Shown one piece after another: positions 19,935-31,669 of a stretch of 64,000 nt of DNA. Position 1 is the stretch's first letter. Every line of letters starts with the position of its first letter. A program made the translations under genes and the position numbers. The DNA comes from Chelonoidis abingdonii (lineage: Eukaryota > Chordata > Testudines > Testudinidae): assembly GCF_003597395.2 (NCBI RefSeq), contig NC_133770.1, positions 297,691,774-297,755,773 on the forward strand, read 5' to 3'. Below the pieces are notes generated by a model. That model was not told where the DNA came from, did not search any database, and worked only from the letters and a program-made list of their open reading frames with translations.

Positions 19935-20920
19935 TTCTCAGTCAAGTTCCAAGTCACTGGATACCACTTACAGTGTCCATCCATTCATGTATAGTATCCA
20001 TCCATCCATTCATTATCTATATCTCATAAATGGATGACTGTCTCATCCATCTATCACTCTACTTATGCACCTTCATCACCACATTATCTGAGCACCCTTC
20101 ACAATCCCTCCACACCCTTCCATCCCTCCCCTGCAGTCCCACCCTGCAGAGTATCTGACCTGTTTCTGCAGAGGAGCTACAGACAAAAGTCACAGTTGGT
20201 AAGAAGGCAGCTGCAATGCAATATCTTTTCTTGTTGTTATTGCTTTACTGGGGTCTTTTGAGTGCAGCCAGTTGAGCCTTGAGGTTTATGGAAAGCGGCT
20301 GATGTTTTAGAGTTTTTCCCCACTTATCTATCTACATTATGGGGCACTGGGTGTTTCAGGCGTATATTCTTGAGATTATAAGGGAGCTGACATGTAATCA
20401 GCTAGTCTAAATATTTCAGAAATAATAACCTTCCTTTTTTTCCTTCAGTAACTAGCTTATTATTCTATTCCACTCAGTTCCTTAGGGGGCTTAGAGACCT
20501 TGTTAGAGCTAGGTAATTCCTTTATCACTTACAGGCTGTCTGTTAGATCCCAACCTCTCTAAATCTTTCCCCTTAATTATTTTTGCACTCACTCTCTCTT
20601 TTCTTATTATTAGTTTTGAGCTGGAGGTTTATTCAGTAGGTCTTGGCAGTTCCCAGCGCAAGCACACTTCAGCCACTATCAATCACTCCCCAGCACAGAG
20701 CTACAGACGGAGCTCTGCTCCATATTCCCACTTCTCTCAGTTCCCCAGGAGGCTTGAGTCGGATCTCAGTTACCCCAGTGTGAATCAGGAATAGCTCAGC
20801 AGAAAACAGCAGTGTGACAACAGGATAAACTTAATCCTCCTCTAGCCTTGCCCCAGGCTACATCAGAGGGCTACCATTTACCTTTGTTCAGAGCCTGGAT
20901 TGGATGCACAGATGGACATA
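19935..20920. other. Unassigned stretch with a short ATCCATCC-rich patch
   Basis: 19975-20060 is rich in 'ccatccatt' words (old simple repeat). The remainder shows nothing recognisable. Confidence 0.45.
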
Positions 20921-20965
20921 GAGACAGATAGATAGATAGATTAGATGATGATTAGATAGATATTG
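20920..20965. repeat. (GATA)n/(GATT) microsatellite
   Basis: Runs of 'agatagatagatagatt' and 'tagatagatat', broken by TGATGATTA. It directly abuts the CR1 copy to its right. Confidence 0.8.
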
Positions 20966-21464
20966 TGTCCAATTCTGGGTACAACACTTTGGGAAAGATG
21001 TGGACAAGTTGGAGAGAGTCCAGAGGACAGCAACAGAAATGATTAAAGGTCTAGAAAACCTGATCTACGAGAAAAAAAAATGGGTTTGTTTAATCTGGAG
21101 AAGACTGAGCGGGGATGTGATAATAATCTTTAAGCACATCACAGGTTGTTATAAAGAGGAGGGTGATAAATTGTTTTTAACCACTGAAGACAGGACAAGG
21201 AGCTATGGGCTTAAACTGCAGCAAGGGTGGCTTAGGTTGGACATTAGAAAAAACTTCTTAACTGTCAGGGTGGTTAAGCTGTGGAATAAATTGCCTAGGG
21301 AGGTTGTGGAATCTCCATCATTGGAAGTCTGTAAGAGCAGGTTGGACAAACACCGGTCAGGTATGGTCTAGATAATACTTAGCCCTCCCTCAGTGCAGGG
21401 GACTGGACTAGATGGGACCTGTCATGGTCCCTTCCAGTGCTACATGTCTATGATTCGGTGATAA
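20966..21464 (+). mobile_element. CR1 LINE 3' end with RT C-terminal remnant
   Basis: A 5'-truncated CR1. A 123-codon frame (21000-21371) gives the end of the reverse transcriptase polyprotein (MDKLERVQRTATEMIKGLEN, RLDIRKNFLTVRVVKLWNK, LPREVVESPSLEV). The 3' end 'gggactggactagatgggac' and 'tctatgattc' follows. Only the last part of the LINE survives, so it is immobile. Confidence 0.92.
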
Positions 21465-22135
21465 CCCTTAGATAGCCATTGCATGGTTCCGGATGGGTGG
21501 GTGGGCAGGTAGAGCTGCTGTTTTAATCTCACTGTTTGGACTACAGGGAAAGAATACAAGGTGAGGGACAAAGTCAGGTAATCACCCCATAAGCCCCCGA
21601 CTCTCCTTAGGTCTGCTTCAATGGCCACTGACGTTATAGGGACCCTGTTAAGTAAACGATTCCATCCCCTTCTGCAAGGTTTCAGGGTATGGGGACCCAG
21701 CGAGGCTCTGTTCCAGCAGAGCACATGCTGAGCGCACAGCGAGGGAGTCAGGAACGCAAAGGTGCACGTCCAGGAATTTCGGGTGATTTCCTGGAAGTGC
21801 AGCTCACCAGCCTAGGACAGAGAGCAGTCGTTTCTGTATAGTTTTTGCATGCAGCCTTTGGCACAGTGGCTAACTCACCCAGTGCATTCTCCAGTCTTTG
21901 GGGAGCCTCTCCAGCTGGGCTAGGGCCTCTCTGAATGTAAGTTGCTATTTTACTGTATTCCATTCCAGTCCAGTTCTAACCCTGCCCATCACCCTGGTAT
22001 CTGAGTTCCTTCCTGAAAGACGTTAAGGGACATGACTAGCATCTGTCAAACATGGCTCTTTCCTTCTTTCTCTCTTCTTCGCCCTAGTCATCCCATGACT
22101 AGATTCAGGCACTTTGTTAAGTATAATTTATTGAT
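21465..22135. other. Unassigned stretch
   Basis: Minus-strand frames at 21440-21963 lack any recognisable domain. Nothing else named. Confidence 0.4.
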
Positions 22136-22139
22136 TCCT

Positions 22140-22262
22140 TGCAGTGCAATAGCATCTAGAGGACCCTGTGAGGGTTGGGAGCCCTATTGTGCTTGGTGCT
22201 GTACAAACATACAGGCAGAAAGTGCCCCTGCCCTGTGGAGCTGATGTTCTTATTCCAGACAA
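22140..22262 (-). repeat. L2/MIR-type 3' tail repeat
   Basis: 'attgtgcttggtgctgtaca' and 'ccctgccctgtggagctga' place it with 3645, 7935 and 37885. Confidence 0.6.
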
Positions 22263-22497
22263 TCTGTAACTAATAGGGGGATAACATGCAAACGGAGGGG
22301 GCAAAGGGGAGAGGACACAGATAACAGTGCGAGCACCATGTGGTTACAAAACCCAGATGTGCAGAGTTTGCTGCTGCGGGGCCACTCAAAGACTTTAATC
22401 CCCTTATAGTTTTATGACCCAGATAAGCCAGAAATATTGTTGAGATGTACAGCGAATGGGGCAGTTCAGCATAGCTGCACTGCACTGAAAACAGGGG

Positions 22498-22742
22498 AAG
22501 GATTGTCTAGTGGTTAGCGCTCTGACCTAGGAAGTGGGAGTCCCAGGTTTAAATTCCTTCTCTGCCACTGACTTTCTGTGGGACCTTGGACAAAGCACTT
22601 AGCCTCTCTGTGCCTCAATTTCCTATCTCTACAATGGGGATAAAGCTATGGACAGGATTATATGGCGGGGTTGCCTGCTGTGATAGGAGGGGACCAGACT
22701 CGATAATCCAGGAGGTCCTTTGCTTTCCTATGTTCTGACTAT
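22498..22742 (+). mobile_element. tRNA-headed MIR-core SINE with CR1-like tail
   Basis: In order: tRNA-like head ('tctagtggttagcgctctga', then 'ggtttaaattc' as B box), MIR core ('gaccttggacaaagcactta', 'tctctgtgcctcaatttcc'), and a tail 'gggaccagactcgataatcc' with 'ggtcctttgctttcctatg' that resembles CR1 3' ends. A SINE with a CR1-like tail could borrow CR1 reverse transcriptase. Confidence 0.7.
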
Positions 22743-22744
22743 AG

Positions 22745-24295
22745 GTGCGCAGAGACTTAGTCAGAGATCAGACACCAGCATCACATCTGACATGTGTGGG
22801 CCTCTGTCCTCAAGGCCTGAGCCAAACCCCTCAGACATCAACAGAAAGACTCCCACTGATCTGAAGACCCTTTATGCTCCCTCCACCGACTCACGCAGTG
22901 TTTCTGTGCACAGTACAAGCTATTTGAAGTGCTAGCCCTGTCTCTGGGTCAGGCAGACACTGTCAGGTGATCCCCTTTCCTTGCACGTCCAGTGAGGTAA
23001 CAGTTCCAGAGACACGGAGAGGAGTTTCACATCCTCACTCTTAAAGGGGCATGCAACCTCATGATGGTTGTGCTGCACTTGTGAGATCAAGCCATGGTTT
23101 TCACTCGTGATTACCAGTTCTGGATGCCTTAATTTGGGGGTGAAACACCTTTGAGGGGCTTGATTTTCAGAGGAGAGATGTACCAAACTTATTGGAAATC
23201 TATCCAGCTATCTGAGGGTTTTATCAAACCACTCATCATCATAGTATCTGAGTGGCTTCCACCTAAAATCGACAGGAATAGCAAAGCTCCAAGACCAAAC
23301 CAGGCTATTCTTTTTCCAGTTTAACTTCTGTTCCCTATTACTTTGCCCAGGTTTTTCCAAATGTCCAGCGTTTTGATCACCTGACGCAGGTGAAATTCCT
23401 GTCGCCACCTTCCCCTGCCCTGTCCCCCAGCTCGGCACAGTGGTTCCTGGTGGAAACGAAACACCTTTTGCCACTTGGTTTAATTTCTCTTTCTCTGGTT
23501 TTACGATCCACATGCTTTGGGGGTTTTGTGCTTGGGTGCAGGTGTGCTGGTGTGTGTATGTAGCCCCACTGAGAAAAGTTGGAGGGCCCAGTATATCCCA
23601 CCTTCTTCAACGTCATCCCAGTTCCAGATATTTGGGCAGGGGGTCTCTGAGCTCAGGACCCTAAGCGAGTTGTCTCCCTTTTCCCTCCATCTCGTCAGCC
23701 TTGTGTGTGTCTATGTGCATGAAACGTGTGAACAGTTCAGTGGGCAAGAATTAAAACCCAATTGCATTTTCTGACCGTGGGTTTCCGGGTGGGTCACACA
23801 GCGATTTCTGACAGCATGACATTTTCATTCCAACTGCCAACCCATTCTCCCGAAATCGCTGTTTGGCAACCAAACTTGTTCTCCTGCTGGAGGAAGTTAC
23901 ACAAGTAATTCATTGCTTGCCCAAGTCAGTCGTGCCAGTTGGTTCATAATATTGATTTTGTCTTTTGGCTCCTCGGAAACACTGCTGAAAGCATTACACG
24001 CCGAAGCCAGAGCCAGACAACAGCCAGCATAATCAGCATAGCTTCACCAAGGTCAATGGAGTTACGCTGATTTCCACCAGCTAAGGGGGGTCTGTCTCAT
24101 TGTGCTCCCATAATATTTCGAGTCAAGCCATGGAAGAGAGGGTACATTTCCAGATATGCAGATGCTGTAACAGGATGCGAGGTGGGGTTGTATCTTGAAA
24201 CTCAGAGCTGGTTTAAAAGCAGTAATCCAGTTCTGTACCTCTAGACTCAGATATACAAATTGCATCACTAAATGAAGCGTGCCACAGCCACCTTT
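22745..24295. other. Unassigned stretch
   Basis: 1.55 kb, possibly single-copy. Frames of up to 101 codons (23208-23513 minus) have no recognised domain. Confidence 0.4.
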
Positions 24296-24297
24296 TA

Positions 24298-24830
24298 AGA
24301 ACATAAGAATGGCCTACTGGGTCAGACCAAAGGTCCATCTAGCCCAGTATCCTGTCTCCTGACAGTGGCCAATGCCAGGTACCCCTGAGGGAATGAATAG
24401 AACAGAGAATCAAGTGATCCATCCCCTGTTGCCCATTCCCAGGTTCTGGCAAACAGAGGCTGGGGACACAATCCCTGCCCAACCTGGCTAATAGCCATTG
24501 ATGGACCTGGCCTCCATGAATTTATCTAGTTCTTTTTTAACCCTATTAGTGTCTTGGCCTTCACAACATCCCCTGGCAAGGAGTTTCACCGGTTGACTGT
24601 GCGTTGTGTGAAGAAATACTTCCTTTTGTTTGTTTTAAACCTGCTGCCTATTCATTTCATTTGCTGACTCTTGTATTATGGGAAGTAAATAACAGTTCCT
24701 TATTTACTTTCTCCACATCAGTCATGATTTTATAGAGCTCTATCATATCCCCCTTTAGTCATCTCTTTTCCTGGCTGAAAAGTCCCAATCTTATTAATCT
24801 CTCCTCATACAGAAGCTGTTCCATATCCCT
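24298..24830 (-). mobile_element. CR1 LINE 3' end, second subgroup
   Basis: Starts 'taagaacataagaatggcct' then 'actgggtcagaccaaagg', the reverse complement of a CR1 subgroup 3' end. It runs through the 'ttctttttaaccctattag' and 'cccctttagtcatctctttt' blocks expected upstream of it. Its 5'-truncated end meets the next CR1 head to head. Confidence 0.8.
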
Positions 24831-24839
24831 GACAGGCAG

Positions 24840-26318
24840 CTCAAGCTGTTGTGCAGCTCAGGCCCCTGATCCAAAGGCCAGTATTTCTGAAAAATCGTGT
24901 TGATTGGGGGAAGTCCCAGAGGATTGGAAAAAGGCAAATATTATGGCCATCTTTAATAAAGGGAAGAAAGAGGACCCGGGGAACTACTCACTTGAATCCC
25001 TGGAAAAATCATGGAGCACGTCCTCAAGGAAACCATTTTGAAGCACTTGAAGGAGAGTAAGGTGATGAGAAACAGTCAACATGGATTCACCAAAGCCAAG
25101 TCATGCCTGACCAAACTGATTGCTTTCTATGATGAGATAAATGGCTCTGTGGATATGAGGAAAGTGGTGGATGTGATATATCTTGATTTTAGCAAAGCTT
25201 TTGATACAGTCTCCCACAGTATTCTTGCCAGCAAGTTAAAAAGTATGGATTGGATGAATGGACTATAACATGGATAGAAAGCTAGCTAGATTGTCAGGCT
25301 CAATAGGTAGTGATCGGCGGCTCGATTCTAGTTGGCAGCTGGTATCAAGTGGAGTATCCCAGGGATCGATCCTGGTTTTGTCCAACATCTTCATTTATGA
25401 TCTTGAGGATGGGATGAATTGCACCCTCAGCAAGTTCATGGATGATACTAACCTGCAGGGAGAGGTAGATATGCTGGAGGGTAGGGATAGGGTCCAGAGT
25501 CATCTAGACAAATTGGAGGATTGGGCCAAAAGAAATCTGATGAGGTTCAACAAGGACAAGTGCAGAGTCCTGTACTTAGGATGGAGGAATCCCATGCACT
25601 GCTACAGGCTGGGGACTGACTGGCTAAGCGACAGCTCTGCAGAAAACGACCTGGGGATTATAGTGGATGAGAAGCTGGATATGAGTCAGCAGTGTGCCCT
25701 TGTGGCCAAGAAGGCTAGTGGCTTATTGGGCTGCATTAGTAGGAGCACTGCCAGCAAATCAAGGGAAGTGATTATTCCCCTCTATTTGGCACTGGTGAGG
25801 CCACATCTGGAGTATTGTGTCCAGTTTTGGACCCCTCACTACAGAAAGGATGTGGACAAATTGGAGAGAGTCCAGTGGAGAGCAACAAAAATAATCAGGG
25901 AGCTGGGGCATATGACTTACAAGGAGACGCTGATGGAACTGGGTTTGTTTAGTCTGCAGAAAAGAAGAGTGAGGGGGATTTGATAGCAGCCTTCAACTAC
26001 CTGAAGTGGGTTCCAAAGAGGATGGAGCTCGGCTGTTCTCAGTGGCGACAGATGACAGAACAAGGAGCAAAGGTCTCAAGTTGCAGTGGGGGACGTCTAG
26101 GTTGGATATCAGGAAAAACTTTTTCATGAGGAGGGTGGTGAAGCACTGGAATGGGTTCCCTAGGGAGGTGGTGGAATCTCCATCCTTAGAGATTTTTAAG
26201 GCCCACCTTGACAAAGCCCTGGCTGGGACGATTTAGTTGGAGTTGGTCCTGCTTTCAGCCGGGGGTTGGAGTAGATGACCTCCCGAGGTATCTTCCAATC
26301 CTGATATTCTATGATTCT
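24840..26318 (+). mobile_element. CR1 LINE, reverse transcriptase and 3' end, inactivated
   Basis: The longest LINE coding relic here. Frame 25011-25268 holds SQHGFTKAKSCLTKL and the catalytic motif A region YLDFSKAFDTVSH. After a frameshift near 25260, frame 25258-25983 has the [16 protein letters not shown] block and the motif C region KFMDDTNL (usually FADDTKL; both aspartates are kept), then the thumb region. A second break at about 25983 leads into 26006-26236. The 3' end 'atattctatgattctt' closes at about 26318. The 5' endonuclease part is absent. Two frameshifts make it dead. Confidence 0.93.
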
Positions 26319-26329
26319 TCTACAGCAGT

Positions 26330-27400
26330 GGAAAGACTCCCACTGACCTCAAGGAGCTTTGGCTCATGCCCTGGATGATCAGAAACAGGCAAAAGGCTTC
26401 CCTTGGAACTTCAGTCTGTGAGTTGGGTGATTTCTTACACCCTCCTGATCAGTCAAGCCCTGGCTCCTGCATAGTTTTGCTGGAGGGAGGGGGAATCACT
26501 GATGCATAATTTCACCCCTTGCACTTGTGCAAAATAACATTATACAACAAGAGTTTTATGAGTGAGACATTTCTCAAAGCAGAGACACTGCCTTTCTCAC
26601 CATGATTCTCCCCCGCCCAACCCCAGGGCAGGGTTTAGAGCCCCAGGCTGCAAGCACATCTGTCTCAGAACCTCCCTTGACTTTGATTGGAGCTTCGAGC
26701 AAAGAAAGCTCACAGAATCAGAGCCTGTGATTTGCAGATCTCCAGGCACTCAAGTCTATTGAGAGTATGTTTTTTCAATAAAACCCTCGGCACGGCGGCT
26801 GCTACGCTTTTCTGAAATTCTAGCCCTAAGAACCACAATGGGAGCTGGTGGGCACTGAGACACTGGAAAAGCTGACCTCATGTGTGAGTGCTGAGTATTT
26901 ACTTACCTGGCCTTGTGACCAATCAGAAAACAGTGTTGCCCCCTTTCCACTGGGGTAGAAACGGGGTTACAGAGAGGTTCAGGCCAATGGCTAACATTTT
27001 AAAACGTGTGTCCTTAAAGTTAGGAATCTAAATCCATATTTACACATTAATAAATGGCCTGATTTTCAGACCTACAAGTAATACACCTTCAAAATAGAAC
27101 GTGTGCCATAGTTTCCCATGCAATGTTAGTAATATTCCCTGCATCCCATAATACACTTCTCTATCCTCTCAGCCCTTAACTTTCCTTGGGCTTCAGTCTG
27201 AGCTAGTGCATTTTCCTGCTGAAAATCGTGGAGGGGCTCCATCATGCCACTGAAGCGCTGACGACAGATACGTTATTGAGTGATGGCCCTCCAAGTCACG
27301 TCGCTCCAAACTCTATTTTCCTTGTGTGCTTCTGTGGACACCATAGCATCCCTCAAATCTCAAACAATTAGGCTTTCCCACAGCATACGCTTCGTACATC
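26330..27400. other. Unassigned stretch
   Basis: No feature that I can support. Frames are short. Confidence 0.4.
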
Positions 27401-27404
27401 GAAA

Positions 27405-27760
27405 CCAGGGATACTCAGACCTCAGTGGTTCCGGAGCCAAATTAGCAATTAACATTCCCCAAAACAGCCACAGTTGTGTGAACTCATTGTTTCACTTACT
27501 ATGGTACTATTCATATTTAAACACTATGATGGGGTAATATTTAGTTGTATATCTATATAATTATCACAGCAAATAAGTTCATAACTTAGTGCAAGTTGAT
27601 AACTTAATGGGTTAATAACACGGTAAAGGCATCCTGATTGGTTAATAACTTAGATTGGTTAATAATTAAATCACGCAGTGTTTTAATATTGTGTGCTGCA
27701 AAGAGCTGCAGGAAACACGGTAATGAGCCACTGGCAGCTCACAATATCCTTGCTAGAGCC
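27405..27760. repeat. AT-rich repeat with 'ggttaataa' motifs, possible hAT remnant
   Basis: Three spaced 'gttaataa' words lie at 27610-27665. The left side 'cagggatactcagacc' could be a hAT-like terminus, but no matching right end was found. Confidence 0.35.
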
Positions 27761-27764
27761 CCCA

Positions 27765-28412
27765 GGATCTGTAGGCACACTGCCTACAGACTGAGCCGTT
27801 ACGGTGAGTGATGGAGGTTCTCTCACACCCAGAGAGCGAGTTGCACTCATGTAAAACTGGTGTGAGTGAGAGGAGAATTGAGTCCCAAGAACACAGGAAT
27901 GGCCAGGTCAGCTGTGGCCCAAGATCCAGCTGGTGCCGCATCCTGTCTATGAGTGTGGAAGGTGGGCAGTTATGGACTAATTCTCCCATAGGGGAAGTTT
28001 CTTCTCAGCTCCCTTGGTTTTCTCTGAGTATAATGCTGGCAGTAGATACCCCGTACATACTGAGATATTACTGCTACCTTAGCATGGGTTTCTGAGGCTC
28101 TGAACATCAATCCTCCACACTCCCTATGCTGCGTGGTCTGTCAGATCCTGGGCTCAGCACACACGCTGCAGTCACAAATTTGGGCCCTCCTAGGACTTCT
28201 CAGGGGTTGCTCCGCCACACATCGTAGTTGCCTGAAAACTCTCGGTCACAGCAGACAAGAAACCCAGATCTTCCTGTTTCACTAGACAAGCATGTCTGGT
28301 GCAGTGGCTAGAGCAGTGGTCAGGAACGTGGAGGTGTAGTCCCTTTTCTGACTGCAACTCACTTTCTCTCTCTGTACTTCTGTTTCTCCTTCGTCCTTTG
28401 TCTAGTTTCACT
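27765..28412. other. Unassigned stretch
   Basis: No recognisable gene or repeat. Confidence 0.4.
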
Positions 28413-28420
28413 ATGGAGAC

Positions 28421-28751
28421 CAGTGGGTCTCAAACTAGGGCCATCGCTTGCGCAGGGAAAGCCCCTGGCGCGCCAGGCCAGTTTGTTTACTGCTGAGTCT
28501 GCAGGTTCAGCCAATCATGGCTCCCACTGGCTGCCGTTCACTGCTCCAGGCCAATGGGGGCTGCAGGAAGCGGCGCAGGCCGAGAGATGTACTGATCGCC
28601 CCTCCTGCAGCCCCCGTTGGCCTGGAGCTGTGAACTGCGGCCAGTGGGAACCGCGTTCGGCCGAACCTGTGGAGGTGGTAGGTAAATAAACCGTCCTGGC
28701 CCGCCAAGGGCTTTCCCTGAACAAGTAGCAGCCCTAGTTTGAGAATCACTG
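28421..28751. mobile_element. hAT foldback element, GC-rich interior
   Basis: Ends 'cagtgggtctcaaactaggg' and 'ccctagtttgagaatcactg' are inverted repeats. Flanks 'atggagac' and 'atttagac' agree at 6 of 8. The interior folds: 'gctcccactggctgccgttc' then 'actgctccaggccaatgg' returns reverse-complemented at about 28610-28653. The frames inside are accidental. Confidence 0.88.
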
Positions 28752-28754
28752 ATT

Positions 28755-28835
28755 TAGACCATAAGCTCTTCTGGACAGGGACGGGTTCTTGCTCTGTGTT
28801 TGTACAGCATCTAGCACTCTGGTGCCTCATTCCTG
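28755..28835 (+). repeat. L2/MIR-type 3' tail repeat
   Basis: 'ccataagctcttctggacag' and 'tctgtgtttgtacagcatct' then 'agcactctgg' give the plus orientation of the family at 3645. Confidence 0.65.
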
Positions 28836-29137
28836 ATTTAACACTATGCAGTAATAGAAATAATTAGCAAGAACATTTTTTTTAAGTTAAAGAGAATCTC
28901 CATTAACCATTAGCTGTGCGGGGCATATGGTAACAGCGGAGCAGTTTTGATTTTGTCCATCAGAGGGCAAGTGGCAGTCACTGCATAAAAAGGCTGTATA
29001 CTGCTTGCAGCTCATTTTCGGCTCATCAGTGCACTCGTGCCTGTAGTTTCAGGGTTGAAGATGGCTTATAAAGTGTTCTCATAAGCACTGTATAAAGACA
29101 TGTACAGTGTAATGTAGTGATTTTTCTGTGGTTTTTC

Positions 29138-29252
29138 TAGGGTGACCAGACTTATTAGGGGCTTTGTCTTATGTATGCAGTGATGCCAATTTCCCGCTCC
29201 CTGGAAAAAAAAAAGTGTCCCGATTTTTCACACTTGCTCTCTGGTCACCCTA
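29138..29252. mobile_element. hAT-type MITE, TAGGGTGACC family, copy 4
   Basis: 115 bp with 'tagggtgaccagacttatta' at the left and 'ctctctggtcaccctag' at the right. The possible 8-bp duplication is GGTTTTTC against GGGATTTC (6/8). An A-run (29203-29213) has expanded inside. Confidence 0.9.
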
Positions 29253-29254
29253 GG

Positions 29255-29985
29255 GATTTCTAAGGGTCATTATTCTTTCTGTACCACTAAGATGCTTCAT
29301 CAAGACCATCATCCTTCCTAGAATTCCTTCCCTGGCCAGAACATCACCCTTTCCCCCTCTCCTTCCCGCAGCTTGATTATAATCCTTTCAGTGGCTCTGC
29401 AAATGCTACTGTGAAGAGAGAGATTAATTGAATAATAATGAAATGATTAAAATTTAAAGTCTAATTTTCTCCTTCCCATCCATCTCTGCCAGCGCGGTCC
29501 ATCGTCAGGGAATCTCTAATGAGAGCCACCACAGCCCAGAGAGAGTGGCACATTTGTCTACAGTGCCTGCGGCCATGCTGAGGGTCGTGCACTGGAGCAA
29601 GGCATGATTTTTTCCTTTTGTGGCTATCAGGCCCAGAAGGATGTGTTGCCTTCACAGGGTAGGGATTGAGCTCCTGAGCTGCCTGAGGAAACCGCTGAGA
29701 TCACCTTTTCTGCCCTCCTTTACAAATTGGTTACAGTGCAGGTAGCATGTAGGAGTAACAGGGGGAAACTCACATTGAGTTTCCTAAGCCATCGTATGAA
29801 ACCCAGGCCAGTTTGGTCCCTTTCCCTTAGGGTAGATCATTGGATCATGCAGGTTGGAACAGGATGACAGATCTCAACCTGCCAGCCAAGGAGGATGGGA
29901 CTGCTGCTTACCCAAGACAAGGACGGGACAGGAAGCTCCCTTATTTGAACCCCTGAATAAGAAGATGGGATGGGATTTATACTCC
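29255..29985. other. Unassigned stretch
   Basis: Nothing named. Confidence 0.4.
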
Positions 29986-29989
29986 CTCC

Positions 29990-30960
29990 TGGCTCTGAGA
30001 GAATTAAATGGAGTGGGTCTAATGCCACTTACACTACCTGGATGCACCTGGAGGCTGGGCCAGGCTTAAGTCAAGATGAAGCCCAGCTGAGGAAGGAGCC
30101 GAGGGGTGACTACAAAGAAAGGAAGCACAGATTAGAAGGAGGCTGCAGGGAGACGGGAGAGCTCTGCCATCCCTCTCATATCCCTAGAGTGTGGTGAGCC
30201 TGGCAGGGTCAAAGAGGAGGCCCAGGGGAAGAGTTGGCCCTGGGAACCGCTTCCGAGTAGAGAAATCCGGCAGGAGGCCCAGAGAGACACAGAGCAGTTG
30301 CTGAGGGTGAGCCGAGATAAAAGAGTAGGATCTGGAGAGAGAGGCACTCAGTGGAGGAACAGAGCGAGGGAACTTCACAGGGAAGAGAGATCAAGCCTGA
30401 GGAGGGCGGGAGTTGGTACTTTTAGTGTGGGATATGTTGGGGTGTGTGTGCCAGGGGAGAGCCCTGGATGTCCTGGGCAAGAGAGAAGGGGGAGCTTAGA
30501 GAGGCTGTGTGAGAGGCTTGATGACCCCCACAGTAGGCAGAAGCCCAGGGAGGCAGCAGCAAGGAGTCTGACGGGTCCCTGGTCTGCAATCCAGGTAACA
30601 GCAGGGCCTGGGTTGCCCCATCCAGCTACCAAGGAAGGTGGCATGAAGCACCTGACATAAGGGTATGAGAACTTCTGAAAGCCCTGAGACAAGAGTGTAA
30701 GTACCGCTGGGCTCAGAGCCAGAGGCTGGAGACCCAGAGGAAGGTTGTTGGCCTGGTTGTTGGTTCTGCTGGACTCTCTGTTACCCCGGAAGGACAGGAG
30801 CTCAAATGTACAGTCGCGAGAAGGGTCAGGGGCTGGAACGACCATCCATGGGGGATGCTGGAGCTGCTCTGCCATGCCCAGCCATGAGAGGGTGTGCCTG
30901 GGACGTGAAAACCCTTCCACAGAAGGCAAAGTCCCGCCACTACCTTGCTGTGCTGCTCAG
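29990..30960. repeat. Purine-rich block, possibly LTR-derived
   Basis: Unusually purine-rich plus strand ('gagacccagaggaaggttg' near 30729). I recall similar sequence from turtle LTR elements, but no TG...CA ends or target duplication could be fixed. The 184-codon minus frame (30375-30929) is low-complexity by-product and has no domain. Confidence 0.3.
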
Positions 30961-30964
30961 GTTG

Positions 30965-31450
30965 TGACAACTGATTGAAAGAGCAGGAGCAGCAAAATCC
31001 TGGGTGGGACACAGGCAGAAATGGGTGAGGAGTGAGAGGATCCTTGGTTCCACCTCCCACAATTCACCCGCCAACAATGCTGGAGACAGGCAGCTTTGAT
31101 GCTGGGATGGCAGATATTCCCACAGGGTCTCCAGGCCATCTGAACACAAGGGGGAGGCCGTGTCAGGAGAAAACTCTGTCCCCAGAGGGTCCAGCCCCGA
31201 CATTTATTGATTGAAGATGTGAGGAGTTCAGAGACGATTTGAGTAAGCATCAAAGGGGAGAGTTTCATGGGTGCCTAAGAGAAATAGGCACTCAACTCCC
31301 ATTGAAATTCATTAGGAATTGGGGTGCATAAATCCCATAGGCACTTCTGAGAATCTCACCTGGAAACTTTTGAGATTGGGAAATGGGAGTTTGTCCTCAT
31401 GCTTGTGCCTGGGGCATCTCAGTTTGGGTCAACTAAGGCACAGAAAAATT
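30965..31450. other. Unassigned stretch
   Basis: Includes a small self-complementary block ('caactcccattgaaattca', 31290-31308). Nothing else named. Confidence 0.35.
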
Positions 31451-31454
31451 ATTA

Positions 31455-31665
31455 CATTGAGTGTAAGCTCTTTGAGGCAGGGATCATCTTTTTGTTTGTG
31501 TTTGTCCAGCCCCTAGCACAAGGGGGGGCTCCTAGGTGCTGCAGTGATAAATAACAACATGATTTTCCTAAGGTTACTCTGCAAACCACTGGTAGAGTCA
31601 GGAACAGAACCCAGAAGTCCTGACTCTCCGCTTCCTGCTTTAACCACCTGCCTCCTGGCAGTCAA
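31455..31665. mobile_element. L2/MIR-type tail joined to MIR-like head (opposite strands)
   Basis: 31455-31560 reads 'gtgtaagctctttgaggcag' and 'gtccagcccctagcaca' (tail, plus). 31561-31665 reads 'aggttactctgcaaaccact' and 'gaacagaacccagaag' (tRNA-like head of a SINE, minus). Probably two old insertions. Confidence 0.5.
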
Positions 31666-31669
31666 GTCA

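Noticed and set aside
30375..30929. 184-codon minus-strand open frame, the longest gap-free one outside the CR1 RT frame
   Set aside because: Purine-rich strand composition keeps stops rare; no domain, no splice or promoter context, and similar sequence is recalled from repeats.
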